Positions 22,601-30,467 of a stretch of 64,000 bases of DNA are shown here, piece after piece. This DNA is from Tubulanus polymorphus (taxonomy: Eukaryota; Nemertea; Palaeonemertea; Tubulaniformes; Tubulanidae), in assembly GCF_964204645.1 (NCBI RefSeq), contig NC_134033.1, forward strand, positions 10,326,231-10,390,230, given 5' to 3'. Position 1 is the first letter of the stretch; each line of letters opens with the position of its first letter. The notes under the pieces were generated by a model. That model had not been told where the DNA came from. It did no database searches and saw only the letters and a list, made by a program, of their open reading frames with translations. A program made the position numbers and the translations under genes.

Positions 22601-25536
22601 TCAAAGAACCATAATGCCGAACACTGACCTTTGCCTCTTGTTGTAGTTGACCTTGATCTCTGAATAGCAGCGTCTGTTTGTTCTGCAAGCTATCAAGGTC
22701 AGTCTGAACTGAGTTCAATTTCAACTCATTCTTAAAATAAAACATCATCATTCACTAATGACAACACTGAGATCTAATTAGTACGTGATCAATTAACTTT
22801 AATTAATGTAACTACCTTCTCTAATTGGTTTTCATTCGTTTTCACGCGAGATTGAAAATCTTCAATTTCGTCCTTCAATTCAGCGATTGTTCCTGAGGAA
22901 AAAACATTCTGTATTCTAAATTAGTATATATATGATTCTGCTTTGGGAACATTCATCAAGGGGATGGTAGGTGAGGTTATGTGGTCAAGGCGTGGTGAGG
23001 TCAAGTCAGATGATGAGGTCATGAGCGATAAGGTCAAGTGAGGTGATGAGGTCATTGTAGAATGAGGTCACAGGTTATGAGGTCAAGTGAGGTGATGAGG
23101 TCACAGGTGGTGAGGTCAAGTGAGGGGATGAGGTCACAGGGTGATGAGGTCATGAAATGATTATCTACCGTCATATTTCTGTGTAATAGATTTAGCCAAG
23201 TCATTTCTAGCAGACATCACTCCAGACGTGATTCCTCGCAGTTTCTCAATCTCTGTCTGAATTCTATAGATTTCACTCGATTGCTGCTGAATTTTCATCA
23301 ATTGTTCCTTGAAAATGAGAGGTAGAAAGTTTATATAGGGATTTATAGACCAGTTCTATCTTAAACCCGGCCGTTAACTCGGTTCCTAGTCAACAGGGGC
23401 CCCTTTTATACACTGGTATCAACTTAAACCTGCGGGCTAACTCAATTCATTTTCAATTGAGTTAACCCCTGGCTTAAAGTTAATACCAGTCTATGAAACT
23501 GACCCTCGAGTATAGCTAATACAGTTCAGTTATATTCGTACATCTAATGGTTCAAGTTGTTGATCAAGTTTTCTGATGTGATCTTTTGTAGCCGTTGTTT
23601 TTGTAGTCAATTCGTCGACTTCTTTTTTCAACTTGTAAAAATAAAAGCACGGACAAATATCAGAAAAACTAAATTCATAATATTTCTGTCACCCATTTAG
23701 AACCAGAACAGTAAATTTTTACCTCTTCGGATCTTTTCTTGTAATTTCGCAGATGAGGAATTTCTATGGAACATTCTTTCAGGATCTGATCCTATCATTT
23801 TAGAAATGAAAACCGTCCATCATACTTATATACTATTGCTCTATGAAACAAGAATGAATCAGTGAATCTAAGCAGCTACCGACAGTTAGTATATGCAGCT
23901 ACCGACACAGTGAGTATATGCAGCTGCCGATACACAGAATCACTGCAGCTACCGACACAGCGAGTATATGCAGCTGAATCAATGCAGCTATCAAAATAGT
24001 GAATATTGTAGGTACCAACAGTAAGTTGAGTATATGCAGCTACCAGTACATTAAGTATGATGCAACGACCAACACAGTAAGTATATGCAGCCACCGACAC
24101 AGTGAGATGCAGCTACCGGTACCTGTTTTTTCTTGGAATCTTTAATACTATCTAAAGCCTTCGTGTAACGAGTCGATGCAAATATATCATCAAATTTCTG
24201 TTTGACCATTTTTCCTTCTCCGAGAGGCCTGTTAAACAGAACGGTGAGATTTAAACTGACTGCCCGGGGTGCCAGGATACTGAAGCGAGGTAGCGGGTAC
24301 CGCGGGTGTCAGAGAGAACGCATACCACGTTGAATCCTCTTGATGACAGAATATCACATTCTCGAGAACAGCTTTTGAGACGCCTAAACTCGCTACCATC
24401 TAAAAGTATCATAATATCATTAATACAGCGCCACCTTACAGGTGAATGCTTACTACGCCTCCTGGTGTCGGATACACTAACCTCACGGTCTATCTCGGCG
24501 CATCTCGAGCTGATCGAGGTCCAATCTCCGTCCGGTGTTTGACGTTTTATCGTCGATTCCAACGTTCGCAGTTTCGTCTGTTTCGCCTAAAACAATGAAG
24601 GTCAAGGTCATCATTGGAATCGTAGTTGGGTAGAAAACAGACGAGAAAGGGTTAACATTTATTACACTTTGCGTCGCGACAAGTTTCCGCGTAACAGTCA
24701 TGCGTTTTCCAGTGACATCGCGAATCTCTAAACCAACTTTAGCTCTCACTTCATTCTCGTTCGCAATCTGAAAATTCAAATTCAATCAATAAAAGCCTCT
24801 ATGAAATACTGAGAGAAAAGAGTAAGAGGAGAGAATGTTGCCATAGCCGCGCGATTTACCTTAGGGTCATGCACGAAGGCTGCATTGACCTTGGCCCCTG
24901 GCGGGTATTCCCCGGTCGATAAATACTTCAAACATTCGATAATCGTCTGAAAATAGAAACTAATGGTTAAAGATTCTGTGTGGATTAATTCTATGAAGGT
25001 GAATCTAAAGTGATATCGCCAATTGACCTGTAGGTTGTTAGGCGTGCGGATAACAACTTATAACTGGTCTGTACGCGGACTCTTATTTTGGCAGTTGCAA
25101 ATTAAGATATGGCAGAACTTATTGGCAGTAGAACCGGCAACTGCGAGCTCCTGGTGGGGCGCAAGAAAATTTGAAGCGTTTCAGAGACATTTCCAGCCAA
25201 TGTTATTGAATACCCAGTATTCCATTTAACAGAGTCACTGAAACATTTATGTAATCTAATAAATGTTCCTTTTCTTTGACAAAAATAGCGGAATTCAGGA
25301 TCTTGTGTCGCATCCCACGCACCCCCAGGGCCCGTATTAAATGTATCGGGCCCCTGCCGCAGGAGAGCTCGAGCGATGGAAGGGGGAGTGATAGGGGAAT
25401 TACTCACAGTTTTTCCAGTTCCATTCGGTCCCAGAATCAGTGTTAACGGCGTGTAGAATTTCATCGTTTGTCGATCTTTATCGTGACTTCCGAAACTACG
25501 GATTCCTTGAATTGCTAAAAAATCTATGCGAGACAT
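10622..25536 (-). CDS. RAD50: DNA double-strand break repair ATPase RAD50
   Basis: SMC-like ATPase of the nuclear MRE11-RAD50-NBS1 complex. Thirty-five exons, high to low: 25536-25408, 24946-24860, 24767-24666, 24586-24482, 24399-24326, 24228-24123, 23791-23723, 23631-23542, 23307-23169, 22892-22816, 22730-22629, 22543-22474, 22100-21901, 21674-21573, 21476-21364, 21273-21175, 21087-21001, 20919-20827, 20637-20512, 16481-16346, 16265-16152, 15992-15897, 15508-15361, 15211-15154, 15049-14848, 14252-14142, 14019-13961, 13883-13742, 13316-13143, 13060-12935, 12442-12304, 12221-12082, 11998-11865, 10905-10774, 10670-10622. Total 3930 nt, 1309 aa; human is 1312. Walker A GPNGTGKT at 36-43; coiled coils; zinc hook CPLC at 683-686; signature GRCSAGQK at 1198-1205; Walker B ILALDEPT with D1230/E1231; [11 protein letters not shown] near the end. 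All key residues are present. Confidence 0.96.
11000..11600. repeat. GTGTTAA-rich inverted region in RAD50 intron 33
   Basis: Many copies of GTGTTAGTGTTA and its complement TAACACTAACAC, forming several imperfect foldbacks (for example around 11011-11090 and 11425-11590). Probably a transposon remnant with self-complementary sub-repeats; ends were not defined. Confidence 0.5.
11700..11860. repeat. 37-bp tandem repeat beside RAD50 exon 33 donor
   Basis: Four copies of a unit containing GTCGACTGTGAGAGTAAGGA and GGGAGGTGTAAAGGGAG. The last copy merges with the first intron bases (GTTGACTTACTC on plus), 4 bases from the donor. Confidence 0.85.
12480..12925. repeat. Polypurine array containing copies of the RAD50 exon 30 edge
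   Basis: GGGAGTGAGAGG-type repeats are interleaved with degenerate copies of the last part of exon 30 and its donor. The clearest is at 12790-12832, which on the plus strand matches the true edge at 12929-12973 (GATTACCTTCT, ATGATTTT, GTTTACTGTCAG). Weaker ones are near 12637-12680 and 12520-12550. The intron has grown by tandem duplication that took in exon sequence and the splice donor. Confidence 0.75.
13341..13693. mobile_element. MITE with TAAGGGGCCGT termini
   Basis: Left end TAGGGGTCGTGCATAAAGTA, right end (complement) TAAGGGGCCGTATACTACGT; both run into GTACG motifs inside. GC-rich runs of C/T in between and no open frame of note. Located in RAD50 intron 28. Confidence 0.6.
14275..14840. 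repeat. Polypurine minisatellite in RAD50 intron 25
   Basis: GGAAGGAGTGAGGGAGGAAGA-like units with a longer period marked by GGGCCGAGGAAGA (near 14388, 14490, 14612). It fills the intron from about 7 bases inside the donor to about 20 bases from the acceptor. Confidence 0.88.
15545..15800. repeat. Repeat with tRNA T-arm-like sequences
   Basis: Two TTCGA-centred motifs (GGATTCGAACCCG near 15557 and GGCTCGAATCCCTGCC near 15787) flank about 200 bases in RAD50 intron 22 that otherwise hold nothing recognisable. They resemble B boxes of tRNA-derived SINEs, but no A box of matching spacing was seen. Confidence 0.3.
16939..19863 (-). CDS. LINE ORF2: endonuclease and reverse transcriptase
   Basis: Single uninterrupted 974-aa frame. 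The N-terminal third is an apurinic-type endonuclease: SHNIRS at about 35, LTETW, GDFNID at about 174, LSDHYP at about 247. The reverse transcriptase follows: [48 protein letters not shown] and the catalytic FADD at about 705. The C-terminal end (GPVVWNNLP, then [10 protein letters not shown]) is typical of CR1/L2/Rex-type ORFs. Start is the ATG at 19863, 25 bases after the ORF1 stop at 19889. All catalytic motifs are intact, so the protein could be active. Confidence 0.93.
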   Translation of the reverse strand: MKSSVTDIPCTNNSCLYFNVDEDSPLERGSLSIISHNIRSVNKNFDSLTDFLNCCNGQFSVIGLTETWTNSNNSNSNLYRINGYTSIFKSRANGQLGGGVALFLKENFNFKVRTDLSTRNHTFESLFIEIVLDKKSNIIIGVIYRPPGGKLPTFQDEFEVLTAEITRENKLCYLVGDFNIDLMKYDTHKDTEIFLESLFSHSFSPLIDKPTRVTCDSTSLIDNIFCNDLRHVHKSGIFMTDLSDHYPIFTICSGDQPLSDRQPFKTRIFSQRNISNFNRLLMNINWSEVYSSDNPSVAYTTFIEKVSLVFNQVFPLVPVNHINPSFHKPWITPGIIAAIKTKNNLYRKFIRTRSEKIKSKYNSYKNLISKLINKAESNYYSEKLLAAGNDMKEKWKLLNTVLGRNIYSKMPNSFTSDQRVISGNINIAIEFNNFFANIGERLATQIPDTGQSFHQYMNKRVNESLFLFPTSPHEISDVVSGFPLKKSAGVDGLSIFVIKQVIDIIKFPLSHIFNRSLQTGIVPNELKIAKVCPLFKSGAPNSLNNYRPISLLPSFSKILEKLVYNRLVSFCNKQDIVIPDQFGFRSKHSTDLALTKVVDNLSEALENKNITIGLFLDLSKAFDTVNHDILLMKLDYYGIRGVPHDWFKSYLTDRSQVLSFNNTLSSPLNISIGVPQGSILGPLLFLLYVNDCVNTSKLLHYILFADDTNCFYSNSNIKELVSIVNSELAKLGIWYQVNKLSINIAKCHFMIFGRVDHFNSSIWLNGELIKRVHSTNFLGLFIDDKLNWDVHIKYVCSKVSPSIGILTRLKKHFPSNILITLYYSFVYPHLQYCNLIWGSNYANKLNPLILLQKRAVRIVNMSHFLEHTEPIFKKLNILKFRHITKFQLSLFMFKFNNSKLPNSFNRYFKKNVDIHSYSTRNMNSFRVARFRTNKTQFTVKISGPVVWNNLPKSLKQLSCIDTFKRKLKLYLMNL
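19889..20431 (-). CDS. LINE ORF1 C-terminal part, SGNH/GDSL-esterase-like
   Basis: 180-aa frame directly upstream of ORF2. The sequence [12 protein letters not shown], then [18 protein letters not shown], resembles the last blocks of SGNH hydrolases (block V D-x-x-H-L-x-x-x-G), a domain known from ORF1 of CR1 and L2 elements. The block I GDSx motif and N-terminal half are missing, so the element is 5' truncated. The first 30 residues are not recognisable and may be host flank. Confidence 0.65.
   Translation of the reverse strand: MSIAQGRILENRTGGVSDEKQPCESPRVRSFHLGLGIFEEIIHPKTTEHFNEAQIHFSSIIPRKGNSNNVKEYNSLAIAVNNHIGKLCAEQNIMFIDNDTILKLKQSGKALDHFYLPTDKSGIHLSETGKLALLKHFCEAIDGVTSDAFCTPTSAKRKERSLSGTPPSIEKTRKKQYVEY
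21720..21895. repeat. CT/GA-rich repeat beside RAD50 exon 13 donor
   Basis: On the minus strand the intron starts GTGAGTATATATCGGGGTGA and the same block recurs 60 bases further in (GGGGTGAGTATATACAGTGG), inside GGGGTGAGGGG-type repeats. The donor itself is therefore part of the duplicated unit. Confidence 0.7.
22960..23160. repeat. GAGGTCA-type tandem repeat beside RAD50 exon 9 donor
   Basis: Roughly 20-24-base units of AAGTGAGGTGATGAGGTCAC with variants, about eight copies, ending 9 bases from the donor. Confidence 0.85.
23345..23515. repeat. Palindromic dispersed repeat (family P)
   Basis: GACCAGTTCTATCTTAAACC at the left and a complementary GTTAATACCAGTCTATGAAAC at the right around GAGTTAAC-type sequence, with an internal partial duplicate. 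Lies in RAD50 intron 8. Confidence 0.5.
23875..24120. repeat. GCAGCTACCGACACAGTGAG tandem repeat beside RAD50 exon 6 donor
   Basis: About nine units of 24-30 bases built on GCAGCTACCGACACAGTGAG plus TATAT. The intron begins GTACCGGTAGCTGCAT, so the repeat motif CGGTAGCTGCA begins four bases after the donor GT. Confidence 0.88.
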
Positions 25537-26011
25537 GACGACGATACTTCAGCGGTCTAAACTAACACGCGGGGCTAGAGTTAGGGCGAGTATGAGCTGA
25601 TGAGTCGTGGTCAACTACCGGTCTACTAATATCAGAGAGCTGGAACATTCACGACACAATAGAATAAACACCACTGTCCTGGTTATTCCGAGGTTAGCGA
25701 GAGAGTGCCTTGAATCTTTCCAGCAGCTGCTTTTATCTATCTGAAATAATCATAAACAATCATGGTTCTGAGCTCCATTCACAAGGGGGGTTAGTAGAGA
25801 CTCCGAGTCTGATTAGCTATAATCTGAAGAATACCAGACGTTACAGTGCCCTTGTTGTTTGAGGCTAGCAGAGTAGACTACCAATTACTGCATGTTCACA
25901 CTGAGCAAGCGAATGTATAATTTGGTAGTTTGTTTGCTTGTTGGTTTTGCTTTATTATCATCATGCAGAGTTTACTAATTGTCTAACTTAAGTTTGTTGC
26001 ATTCACACTCA

Positions 26012-26153
26012 CAGGGGCTCGTATTTGAAGTTTGGGGGTGAACTGTTGCTTTGATCATCCAATTTCCAAGGTAAAAAGATTGTATATACAATACCTCGGA
26101 TACTGGATGACTCAACTACAGTTCACCCCCAAAACTTCAAATACGAGCCCCTG
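26012..26153. mobile_element. 142-bp foldback element
   Basis: Near-perfect 33-base terminal inverted repeats, CAGGGGCTCGTATTTGAAGT at the left and its complement at the right. The CAGGGG termini resemble hAT-type ends. No coding sequence. Confidence 0.7.
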
Positions 26154-26205
26154 AGGATATTATTCCAGTTCTGTAGCAATTAGATGGATTGGCAAAAAGA
26201 CTCCT

Positions 26206-26403
26206 TTAGTCCAGTTGAAAAGGAGAGAAAATCCTCCATTTCTTCTTGAATTTGAATATAATTGTCACCATGCCTACGAAATGAAGTCATTTTTCTTGTG
26301 GGGTTTCAACAACCAAATCAGGGTGGCGTAGGCATGGTGACAATGTTCTAATTCAAGAAATTTCACAAAATGGAGGATTTTCTCTCCTTTTCAACTGGAC
26401 TAA
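26206..26403. mobile_element. 198-bp foldback element
   Basis: Long inverted repeats starting TTAGTCCAGTTGAAAAGGAG, with further matching inner arms (TTGTCACCATGCCTACG and CGTAGGCATGGTGACAA). The arms pair over most of the element. Confidence 0.7.
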
Positions 26404-26471
26404 CTTCGATCCATTCCAGTTATACTAGAAACCATTTGTCTCTTATCTCTCTCCCTGTTTACTTCCTCTTA

Positions 26472-26543
26472 GTCTAGTACCTAGCCGTTGTTCCTCAAAC
26501 AGTTGTAGGGAACCGTAGCAACGACTGGTATTCAGACTAACTT
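26472..26543. repeat. Uninterrupted 72-bp copy of family Q palindrome
   Basis: AGTCTAGTACCTAGCCGTTG to ACGACTGGTATTCAGACT. This clean copy shows what the interrupted copy at 28788-29305 looked like before insertion. Confidence 0.7.
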
Positions 26544-26799
26544 CCTCTCTGACTCTGATTTACAGTTTACTTGGAGTTCATTATTGTGTAATATGCTGGG
26601 TACTCCGATGTCTATATTTCCTACTCTAGTGGACACTAGGTATGTAGAGGCAGTGTATCTGATCCCCGTCCCCAAACAACTCTTTCCTTCCAGGTATCAA
26701 TTTAGATTGATTTCCACACTATGATTCTAGTGGGTTTATTGGTAACATGAAGCCTGATATTTTAGAATAGATTCAAATAATGTCATCTGTAAGTTAATA

Positions 26800-28620
26800 T
26801 TTCATCCTGTATTCTAATAGGTACTTTATGTATTCTAATGTGTACTTTCCTGTTCTGATGTGTCTTTCTCGGTGGTTCTAAATACCGATCAAAAATGTCC
26901 AATACTGACCAAAACCGTCTGATACCGACCAAAAGTAAAATTATTACCGACCAAAATTGTAACAACCACAAAAAGTAAACTATGATACCGACCAAAAGTA
27001 AAATAATACCAACCACCATAAGTAAAATAATACCAACCACCAAAAGTAAAATAATACCAACCACCAAAAGTAAAATAATACAACCACCATAAGTAAAATC
27101 GGATACCGACCAACTATAGTAAAAAACTGGCGCCCGGCCCCCGCCGGTGTGACCAAAGGTCTGACCGACAAATATACTATAATCGCACAGATAATAGGCC
27201 TATCAAATAATTTTCCATGTCTCTTCGATCGATCGACGAAGGATCGATTCAATTTCAATTGTGAGATAATTGGCAACTCTCAAAACAATGCCGCGGCCCG
27301 GCCGCGCGCCGGCAATGGCCATAACTATTCGACTTACTTTGATCGGTGACCATCAGTTCAAATTTGAGGTAATTACAGCTTTGTTAGCCTAAAGTAATTA
27401 TTTGAAATCTTTCACCAATTGAAAACTGTAACTTGCTTATAATTGGAAGGAATCACTCACAGTGTCCGGGAGCGTGAAAGCAAACGCAATTCTACAAATT
27501 TTTCAGTTTTGAATGGCAGAGTTAGTGTATAAAGTCTATGATTATTGTATTAGCTTTGATCGGTCGTAAAAATTTCAAAGTTTTATTAGTTTTAATTCTT
27601 GATTTTTATTCGGCTTTGGGAACGGAAATCTAAATCTGGCCAAGGACGATGTTCTCAAGTGGCGCCAAGACGGATATACAAAATCATGGTCATGGATGGT
27701 GGGTTGGGCAAGATTTCCGCTGATTTTATCCTCACAGTCAAATGTGACCAATTTTCCGGGAATTTTGGTTGGGAGGATCTTGGTCGGTGTTTGGCAGCTT
27801 TTGATCGGTATTGGACGGCTTTTGGTCAGTATCAGAAATGGTTTTGGTCTGTTTTGGTCTGTATTCAGCGGCGTAGCTACCGGTGCGGTTGCGGACATAT
27901 GACAGACCAATAATTACCAAGGTGGTTCTTGTGATTCGTTCAAATGTGCATGATTAAAAAATTTGGAGGGGATTAGGTTAGGATTCGATTTTTCTCGAAG
28001 TCACAGTCCCGTGAACTGCGTTGGGGCCAGAAATTATTTTCGCCTGATCGCGGCATTTCATCATTTATCGCATCTGGCAATCGAATGCACGCAAGCAAGG
28101 TGAAGGTTGTTTTCTAAGGATTCGAACCTAACTCTTTATATGTATCTATGATTTGGATACCGGTATTGTCGAAGCCATCCTTTTCATTTGACTACACTCT
28201 CAGACATTAACAACAAACAATCGACCGCGCGCGTGGCAGCAGTCTAGTATTATTTTGTCATTAGTCAATGCTCGAAAATGGGCCTCAGATGCCCCATGAA
28301 CCACTTGAAATTTCAAAATTGTAAGGAGGAGGGCCCCAACCCCCCTTACTGAGGGGGGTTTCGATTAACCTTTATTGCCTTCTCCAATGGGGGCCCTCCT
28401 CCTTCCATTATTCGCTCCCATTTATTCGCAACGAAGGTTCGAAGGCCCTAAGGGCCTTTGGTGCGCACAACTGCTGGCCTACCATGTCGGACCAATAAGT
28501 ATTTGGTTGATACTCCCCTGGTATTGGACGGTTTTGGTCGGTGTTTACCCTTTTTCTCTGTATTCTAATGAGTACTTCCTTGTACTCTGATGTGTATTAG
28601 GCCTACACGCTGTTCACAGG
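26800..28620. repeat. Composite repeat with GACCAAAAG / CTTTTGGTC motifs
   Basis: The left part (26860-27115) has tandem ACCAACCACCAAAAGTAAAAT units of about 23 bases and ATACCGACCAAAAG motifs. The right part (27770-27910) has the inverse (TTTTGGTCAGTAT, TTTTGGTCTG), and GTATTCTAATGTGTACTT-like blocks occur near 26812-26860 and again near 28560-28595. It looks like a large, decayed inverted-repeat transposon of about 1 to 1.8 kb. A hairpin AAGGAGGAGGGCCCC/GGGGGCCCTCCTCCTT lies at 28320-28405. No convincing protein was found. Confidence 0.5.
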
Positions 28621-28840
28621 GAATAAACTAAAGTCAAAGACAGTACACAACATCTTGTGTAGTCTAGTACCTAGTCAGTAACCTGACTGTGGTTGAGTTT
28701 CACGATCGGATATTTTCACAAACCACATTGGTATAAGCCCATCGGATTATAAAAAGCTTAACACCAACGATTAGGTAACTAACTAGTCTAGTACCTAGCC
28801 GTTGTTACTCAAACAAGTAATTGTAGGGAACCGTAACAAC

Positions 28841-29279
28841 GGGTCATCCTTATTACCGAGATGATGTATTTTACCGAGATGAACCGAGCTGAAATGAAAT
28901 ATAGCATATTTATTTATTCCTTATCGATTTTAACACTTGAAATCATGTTATATCAGTAATAAATACCTTCTAGAGTCATATTTTACTAGGCCTATTTATA
29001 ATTTTAAAATATTTTGACTTCAAATACGTAAACTCGGTTAGCAATAAAATTTCATTGAATTTGATTGATCGACGATCTCATCTCGGTAAAGTTAAGTTAT
29101 TTTTCTACAAAAATATTCGACAAAATATGTAAAATATGACTCCAGCAGGCATTTATTACTGATCCTAGGCCTAATATGATGTCAATTGTTAAAATCGATG
29201 GAATAAATAAATATGTTATATTTCATTTCATCTCGGTTGATCTCGGTAAAATACGTCATCTCGGTAATAAGGATGACCG
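28841..29279. mobile_element. 439-bp hAT-like MITE inside a family Q element
   Basis: Terminal inverted repeats of 24 bases with one terminal mismatch, containing GGTCATCCTTATTACCGAGA. Flanked by GTAACAAC (28833-28840) and GTAACAAT (29280-29287), an 8-bp target duplication with one change, as expected for hAT. Comparison with the intact 72-bp copy at 26472-26543 confirms the insertion point. The arms continue as an imperfect foldback for over 100 bases. Confidence 0.82.
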
Positions 29280-29837
29280 GTAACAATGACTGGTATTCAG
29301 ACTAATGTCTATTTCAACCTGACTTGAGAGCATTCCGGGTGGTCTAGCTCGCTAATTTTTGGTTGTACATACCTGATGAAGGTCTTAATAGACCGGAAAG
29401 GACAGGCAGTCGACCTAAATCATCATTTCTTAATCCATTTGAAACTGTGTTGAAGGACATCCAAAAAGTCTTCACTGAAAGGGGTTAAATGAAGAGAAGT
29501 GACTCCATGATTTGAAAGTTTAACAATATGTTTCCATGCCTACGTATCAAATTTCAGTTGGTAGGCATGGAGACATATTGTTAAACTTTCAAATCATGGA
29601 GTCTCTTTTCTCTCAGGAACCCCTCTCAATGCATATTTTTTGGATATCCTTCAATACAGTTTCAAATGGATTAAAAAAGGCAGTGGATATTTTGCCAATG
29701 CGGCATTATTCCTGTTAACGCTATTTTGCCAATGGTGCGTTTTGATTGGCTAATTGATGCTGGGCATGCGCACAGAGGTGCGCGACTTAGAAAATTCAAG
29801 GACAGTGTGGAGAACTGAATTAGAGAAAATAGCAGCA

Positions 29838-29903
29838 TAGAGCGGGATTCGAACCCGGACCAGCAGATTGCTAGTATAACGTCTTTCCACTAGACCACCG
29901 GGC
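29838..29903 (-). other. tRNA-like segment
   Basis: On the minus strand GAGCCCGGTGGTCTAGTGG resembles an A box and CCGGGTTCGAATCCCG an intact T arm/B box. The acceptor arms do not pair and the anticodon arm is unclear, so it is read as a tRNA-derived part of the surrounding element. Confidence 0.45.
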
Positions 29904-29939
29904 TCACTGAAAACCACCCCTAATTTTTCACTACATACA

Positions 29940-30040
29940 GCCTCACCTAACCCTAACCCTATCCCTAGGGGTAAAAACGGACCCTAATCCTCACCCTAAC
30001 CCTAAACCTAATATAACCCTCTGGACCCTAACCCTACACC
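29940..30040. repeat. Degenerate telomere-like CCCTAA repeats
   Basis: Runs such as CACCTAACCCTAACCCTATC and CACCCTAACCCTAAACCTAA separated by short spacers. Matches the animal TTAGGG unit with point changes; lies inside the TIR element. Confidence 0.6.
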
Positions 30041-30349
30041 CAATATAATGATGTTATTGTTATATTTTATTACTAATACTATATTTTATTATATAAAGCC
30101 ATTGGCAAAATAGCGTTTACTAAAATAATGCCGCATTGGCAAAATATCCACTTCCTTAACAATATGTTTCCATGCCTACGTATCAAATTTCAGTTGGTAG
30201 GCATGGAGACATATTGTTAAACTTTCAAATCATGGACATGGAGTCTCTTTTCTCTCAGGAACCCCTCTCAATGCATATTTTTTGAATATCCTTTAATACA
30301 GTTTCAAATGGATTTAAAAATGATGATTTAGGTCGACTGCCAATGCATT

Positions 30350-30467
30350 CTGGTCCTTCACAAAGAATCCTAGTGTCTGATGACGATGTACCACAGTTGG
30401 TTACACCACTAGGATCGTTAGAGCAACGGAGATCACTGGTGGAGACAACCACTGCCAGTGCTGGGTG
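30350..30467. repeat. Dispersed repeat also found at 57110-57226
   Basis: About 115 bases, including ATCCTAGTGTCTGATG, GTACCACAG, ACACTAGGATCGT and ACTGCCAG..TG.GTGAAT, share order and spacing with 57110-57226. CTAGTGT...ACACTAG gives a partial foldback. The stretch 30468-32140 that follows holds nothing I can assign. Confidence 0.6.

Larger units (their letters stand above)
29678..30154. mobile_element. TIR element with tRNA-like and telomere-like interior
   Basis: Inverted ends GTGGATATTTTGCCAATGCG and its complement, followed by GCATTATT / AATAATGC. Inside are a tRNA-like segment (29838-29903) and degenerate CCCTAA repeats (29940-30040). A relative of its GCATTATTCCTGTTA motif next to a tRNA-like segment lies at 44850-44960. 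Confidence 0.65.
29405..30341. mobile_element. Large foldback element split by a second TIR element
   Basis: The left arm begins GGCAGTCGACCTAAATCATC and the right arm ends with its complement at about 30341. The centre is a hairpin (CCATGCCTACG ... GTAGGCATGG). A different element (29678-30154) sits in the right arm. About 155 bases of hairpin and right arm (29517-29672) are repeated after it (30158-30317), so the host sequence is duplicated on both sides. Confidence 0.7.

Noticed and set aside
29838-29903. Functional tRNA gene
   Set aside because: T arm is good but acceptor and anticodon arms do not fold; it lies within a repeat element.
29940-30040. Chromosome end or telomere
   Set aside because: Degenerate, about 100 bases, inside a transposable element between genes; an interstitial relic at most.
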